From assembly GCF_964340395.1 (NCBI RefSeq), contig NC_135568.1:20406581-20416580 (forward strand): a stretch of DNA of 10,000 nt, written 5' to 3'. Below, piece after piece: positions 6,539 to 10,000 of the stretch. The notes under the pieces are model-generated. The model searched no databases. It was given only the letters and a program-made list of their open reading frames with translations, and was not told the origin of the DNA. Origin of the DNA: Glandiceps talaboti. Lineage: Eukaryota > Hemichordata > Enteropneusta > Spengelidae. Position 1 is the first letter of the stretch. Each line of letters begins with the position of its first letter. A program made the position numbers and the translations under genes.

Positions 6539-7096
6539 AAAGGTCACCCTTTATTAAAAATGCGGTCATATAAGGTCAACCATGTACTATAAAAGTGGTC
6601 ATTATAAGGTCAACCATGTACTATAAAAGTGGTCATTATAAGGTCAACCATGTACTATAAAAGTGGTCATATAAGGTCAACCATGTACTATAAAAGTGGT
6701 CATATAAGGTCAACCATGTACTATAAAAGTGGTCATATAAGGTCAACCATGTACTATAAAAGTGGTCATTATAAGGTCAACCATGTACTATAAAAGTGGT
6801 CATTATAAGGTCAACCATGTACTATAAAAGTGGTCATTATAAGGTCAACCATGTACTATAAAAGTGGTCATTATAAGGTCAACCATGTACTATAAAAGTG
6901 GTCATATAAGGTCAACCATGTACTATAAAAGTGGTCATATAAGGTCAACCATGTACTATAAAAGTGGTCATATAAGGTCAACCATGTACTATAAAAGTGG
7001 TCATTATAAGGTCAACCATGTACTATAAAAGTGGTCATTATAAGGTCAACCATGTACTATAAAAGTGGTCATATAAGGTCAACCATGTACTATAAA
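6539..7096. repeat. Minisatellite, 33/34-bp unit, 16 copies plus one degenerate copy
   Basis: The unit begins AAGGTCAACCATGTACTATA, then AAAGTGGTCAT(T)AT. Copies start at 6572, 6606, 6640, 6673, 6706, 6739, 6773, 6807, 6841, 6875, 6908, 6941, 6974, 7008, 7042 and 7075; the last is truncated. A degenerate copy precedes them at 6539-6571. The only variation in the body is one T, making 33- or 34-bp units. The length series 34,34,33,33,33,34,34 occurs twice in full, a 235-bp higher-order repeat. Each unit carries TATAAAAG and two GGTCA half-sites. Confidence 0.97.
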
Positions 7097-7136
7097 TCTG
7101 ATTTGTTTTTAATAGTCAAACCTTTGCCAATTCCCA

Positions 7137-7554
7137 TCATTGCTAGTATCTAGTAGTAAACAAATTGACATACACTGATGTGATCTATAGGATTTCATGT
7201 CATTTTTCCGCTGGTAATTGGAATTTCTGTTGATATTCACCAATTCTGATACGATTTCAATTTCATTGTGAAATTCACACCTCCAGAAGATATAGTTATC
7301 GTGCATGGCTTATTTGCTGGATTTCTATAATATTCAATTGTGACAGTATATTGGCACATTTTATTCCATCAGTCTGAAAAATGTATAGTGATGTTATTAG
7401 AAGTGCTGGCCACCGTCTTGAAAAAAAAAAAAAATCTTACCTAATAGGAAAATATCAACAGAAATTCAAATCAGTCGCCTACAAATTGCATGCAGTCCTT
7501 TTAGAATCACTTCAGTGCATGTCAATTTGCTTATTCCTAGCTGCTTTGAATGAT
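7137..7554. repeat. Imperfect inverted repeat, arms ~100 bp, spacer ~213 bp
   Basis: 7137-7237 is inversely related to 7451-7554. The best core is 7161-7184 against 7506-7529, 24 bp with two mismatches. A second good match is AATATCAACAGAAATTC at 7451-7467 against the complement of 7221-7237. Weak similarity may extend into the spacer, which contains a 14-bp A run at 7421-7434. The arms are clearly diverged, so this is an old inverted duplication or a decayed foldback/MITE-like insertion. No terminal repeat or target duplication was recognised. Open frames here on both strands share a QCMSICL stretch only because the arms are inverted copies. Confidence 0.7.
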
Positions 7555-7941
7555 TTGAAATAGAATTTCAACACAAAATTGAACTGGCAGAGGTCTGTAA
7601 GAATGACCTCTGATTGTATATGGGGACACAGCTGATATGATGACTACACAGGAAAAGTTCAGACACTGCATCAAATAGAACTCAATTGACAGTTGAAAAT
7701 TCCAAGTATTCTCACCTTTTTTCAGCCATGTTTGACATATTTTTGTCTAGAATTACAGATTAGTTGTCAGTATATATCTGCTAAAGAAGTCAAATATTGA
7801 ATACATGTGTACAAATGGTAATAGTGTCTTTTCTACTAAGTCACCACAGCATAAAGTATAAAGGAATGCCAATACCAAATTTTGAGTTAAATTTTTGTTG
7901 CATTTCAAGAAATTGTCCTGTGCCAGTAATATGTTAAATTA
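7555..7941 (+). other. Unique intron C sequence, no gene seen
   Basis: AT-rich non-repetitive sequence. I looked for the expected last exon of the gene (phase 0, a short basic tail after RRK-x-Q) and found no convincing acceptor-bounded candidate. A small hairpin is present at 7588-7612. Confidence 0.55.
7588..7612. other. Small perfect hairpin
   Basis: CAGAGGTC (7588-7595) and GACCTCTG (7605-7612) form an 8-bp stem around a 9-nt loop. It is isolated, with no other evidence of an RNA gene, so chance is possible. Confidence 0.45.
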
Positions 7942-10000
7942 GTTAGACTCAGAGTACACTTGGTAACTGCTTGTTAGACTCAGAGTACACTTGGTAACTG
8001 CTTGTTAGACTCAGAGTACACTTGGTAACTGCTTGTTAGACTCAGAGTACACTTAGTAACTGCTTGTTAGACTCAGAGTACACTTAGTAACTGTTTGTTA
8101 GACTCAGAGTACACTTGGTAACTGCTTGTTAGACTCAGAGTACATTTAGTAACTGTTTGTTAGACTCAGAGTACACTTGGTAACTGCTTGTTAGACTCAG
8201 AGTACACTTAGTAACTGTTTGTTAGACTCAGAGTACACTTGGTAACTGCTTGTTAGACTCAGAGTACATTTAGTAACTGCTTGTTACACTCAGAGTACAC
8301 TTAGTAACTGCTTGTTACACTCAGAGTACACTTAGTAACTGCTTGTTAGACTCAGAGTACACTTAGTAACTGTTTGTTAGACTCAGAGTACACTTGGTAA
8401 CTGCTTGTTAGACTCAGAGTACACTTGGTAACTGTTTGTTAGACTCAGAGTACACTTGATAACTGCTTGTTACACTCAGAGTACACTTGGTAACTGCTTG
8501 TTAGACTCGGAGTACACTTAGTAACTGCTTGTTAGACTCGGAGTACACTTGGTAACTGTTTGTTAGACTCGGAGTACACTTGGTAACTGCTTGTTAGACT
8601 CGGAGTACACTTGGTAACTGCTTGTTAGACTCGGAGTACACTTGGTAACTGTTTGTTAGACTCAGAGTACACTTGGTAACTGCTTGTTAGACTCAGAGTA
8701 CACTTGGTAACTGCTTGTTAGACTCAGAGTACACTTGGTAACTGCTTGTTAGACTCAGAGTACACTTGGTAACTGCTTGTTAGACTCGGAGTACACTTGG
8801 TAACTGTTTGTTAGACTCGGAGTACATTTAGTAACTGCTTGTTACACTCAGAGTACACTTAGTAACTGCTTGTTAGACTCAGAGTACACTTGGTAACTGT
8901 TTGTTAGACTCAGAGTACACTTGGTAACTGCTTGTTAGACTCAGAGTACACTTGGTAACTGCTTGTTAGACTCAGAGTACACTTGGTAACTGCTTGTTAG
9001 ACTCGGAGTACACTTAGTAACTGCTTGTTAGACTCGGAGTACACTTGGTAACTGTTTGTTAGACTCGGAGTACACTTGGTAACTGCTTGTTAGACTCAGA
9101 GTACATTTAGTAACTGCTTGTTACACTCAGAGTACACTTAGTAACTGCTTGTTAGACTCAGAGTACACTTAGTAACTGTTTGTTAGACTCAGAGTACACT
9201 TGGTAACTGCTTGTTAGACTCAGAGTACACTTGGTAACTGTTTGTTAGACTCAGAGTACACTTGGTAACTGCTTGTTAAACTCAGAGTACACTTGGTAAC
9301 TGCTTGTTAGACTCAGAGTACACTTGGTAACTGCATGCTTGTTAGACTCAGAGTACACTTAGTAACTGCTTGTTAAACTCAGAGTACACTTAGTAACTGT
9401 TTGTTAGACTCAGAGTACACTTAGTAACTGTTTGTTACACTCAGAGTACACTTAGTAACTGCTTGTTAGACTCAGAGTACACTTGGTAACTGCTTGTTAA
9501 ACTCAGAGTACACTTGGTAACTGCTTGTTAGACTCAGAGTACACTTGGTAACTGCTTGTTAGACTCAGAGTACATTTAGTAACTGCTTGTTACACTCAGA
9601 GTACACTTAGTAACTGCTTGTTAGACTCGGAGTACATTTAGTAACTGTTTGTTAGACTCAGAGTACACTTGGTAACTGCTTGTTAGACTCAGAGTACACT
9701 TGGTAACTGCTTGTTAGACTCAGAGTACACTTGGTAACTGCTTGTTAGACTCAGAGTACACTTGGTAACTGCTTGTTAGACTCGGAGTACACTTGGTAAC
9801 TGTTTGTTAGACTCGGAGTACATTTAGTAACTGCTTGTTACACTCAGAGTACACTTAGTAACTGCTTGTTAGACTCAGAGTACACTTGGTAACTGTTTGT
9901 TAGACTCAGAGTACACTTGGTAACTGCTTGTTAGACTCAGAGTACACTTGGTAACTGCTTGTTAGACTCAGAGTACACTTGGTAACTGCTTGTTAGACTC
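7942..10000. repeat. Minisatellite, 31-bp unit, at least 66 copies, continues past right edge
   Basis: The unit reads GTTAGACTCAGAGTACACTT then GGTAACTGCTT. I counted 66 full units plus a partial one. Five positions vary in a limited set of states: TTAGACTC, TTACACTC or TTAAACTC; CAGAG or CGGAG; ACACTT or ACATTT; TGGTAAC or TAGTAAC; TGCTTG or TGTTTG. One unit (around 9333) has a 4-bp insertion giving CTGCATGCTTG. The unit variants recur in blocks, the clearest being 8656-9004 matching 9652-10000 at an offset of 996 bp. No spacers separate the units, so it is a minisatellite and not a CRISPR array. Confidence 0.98.

Noticed and set aside
7421-7434. A14 run as a possible retrotransposon poly(A) tail
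   Set aside because: There is no recognisable SINE/LINE body upstream, no target duplication, and the run sits inside the spacer of an inverted repeat.
7588-7941. Candidate terminal exon of the kinase gene (for example after GGCAG at 7586-7590, after TTTTTTCAG near 7725, or after TTTCAAG near 7911)
   Set aside because: Phase-0 readings from these acceptors end quickly and do not resemble the basic C-terminal tail expected after RRK-x-Q. The last exon is probably to the right of the window.
7942-10000. CRISPR-like regular 31-bp direct repeats
   Set aside because: Units abut directly with no unique spacers, no cas genes are present, and the context is a eukaryotic intron. It is a minisatellite.

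Overview
The window is eukaryotic, almost certainly from an invertebrate animal genome. It holds three small coding exons with canonical GT-AG splice sites, embedded in introns made mostly of tandem repeats and a non-autonomous transposon-like element. The three exons (1126-1152, 4112-4264 and 6206-6341, all +) join in phase. They encode the C-terminal lobe of a serine/threonine kinase domain that closely resembles the kinase at the C terminus of TRIO/Kalirin RhoGEFs. The upstream kinase exons (ATP-binding, catalytic and DFG/APE regions) lie to the left of the window, and the last few residues lie to the right. No prokaryotic gene, CRISPR, tRNA or rRNA is visible. The species cannot be named. 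The pearl/HINE-like element suggests a marine invertebrate such as a mollusc, lancelet or other animal rich in such elements, but this is a weak inference.

Layout. 1-240: truncated copy of the element also present at 4404-5754. 241-905: repeat-like sequence ending in a degenerate ~111-115 bp tandem repeat. 1126-1152: 27-nt microexon. 1153-4111: intron A, about 90% of it a 42-unit satellite with a ~65-67 bp monomer (1330-4020). 4112-4264: second exon. 4265-6205: intron B, holding a 1.35-kb element with seven ~150-bp internal repeats, then an array of seven extra copies of the 3' splice site plus the first 26 nt of the next exon. 6206-6341: third exon. 6342 to the right edge: intron C, holding a 33/34-bp minisatellite (6539-7096), an imperfect inverted repeat with ~100-bp arms (7137-7554) and a 31-bp minisatellite that runs off the right edge (7942-10000).

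Most notable points: (i) the tandemly duplicated intron-exon boundary at 5838-6231, in which every extra acceptor would give an early stop; (ii) an intronic satellite carrying roughly 80 sense-strand GTAAGT hexamers; (iii) higher-order repeats in all three satellites, with periods 424, 235 and 996 bp. No novel multi-gene system is supported. The interest lies in repeat architecture and its possible effect on splicing of one gene.
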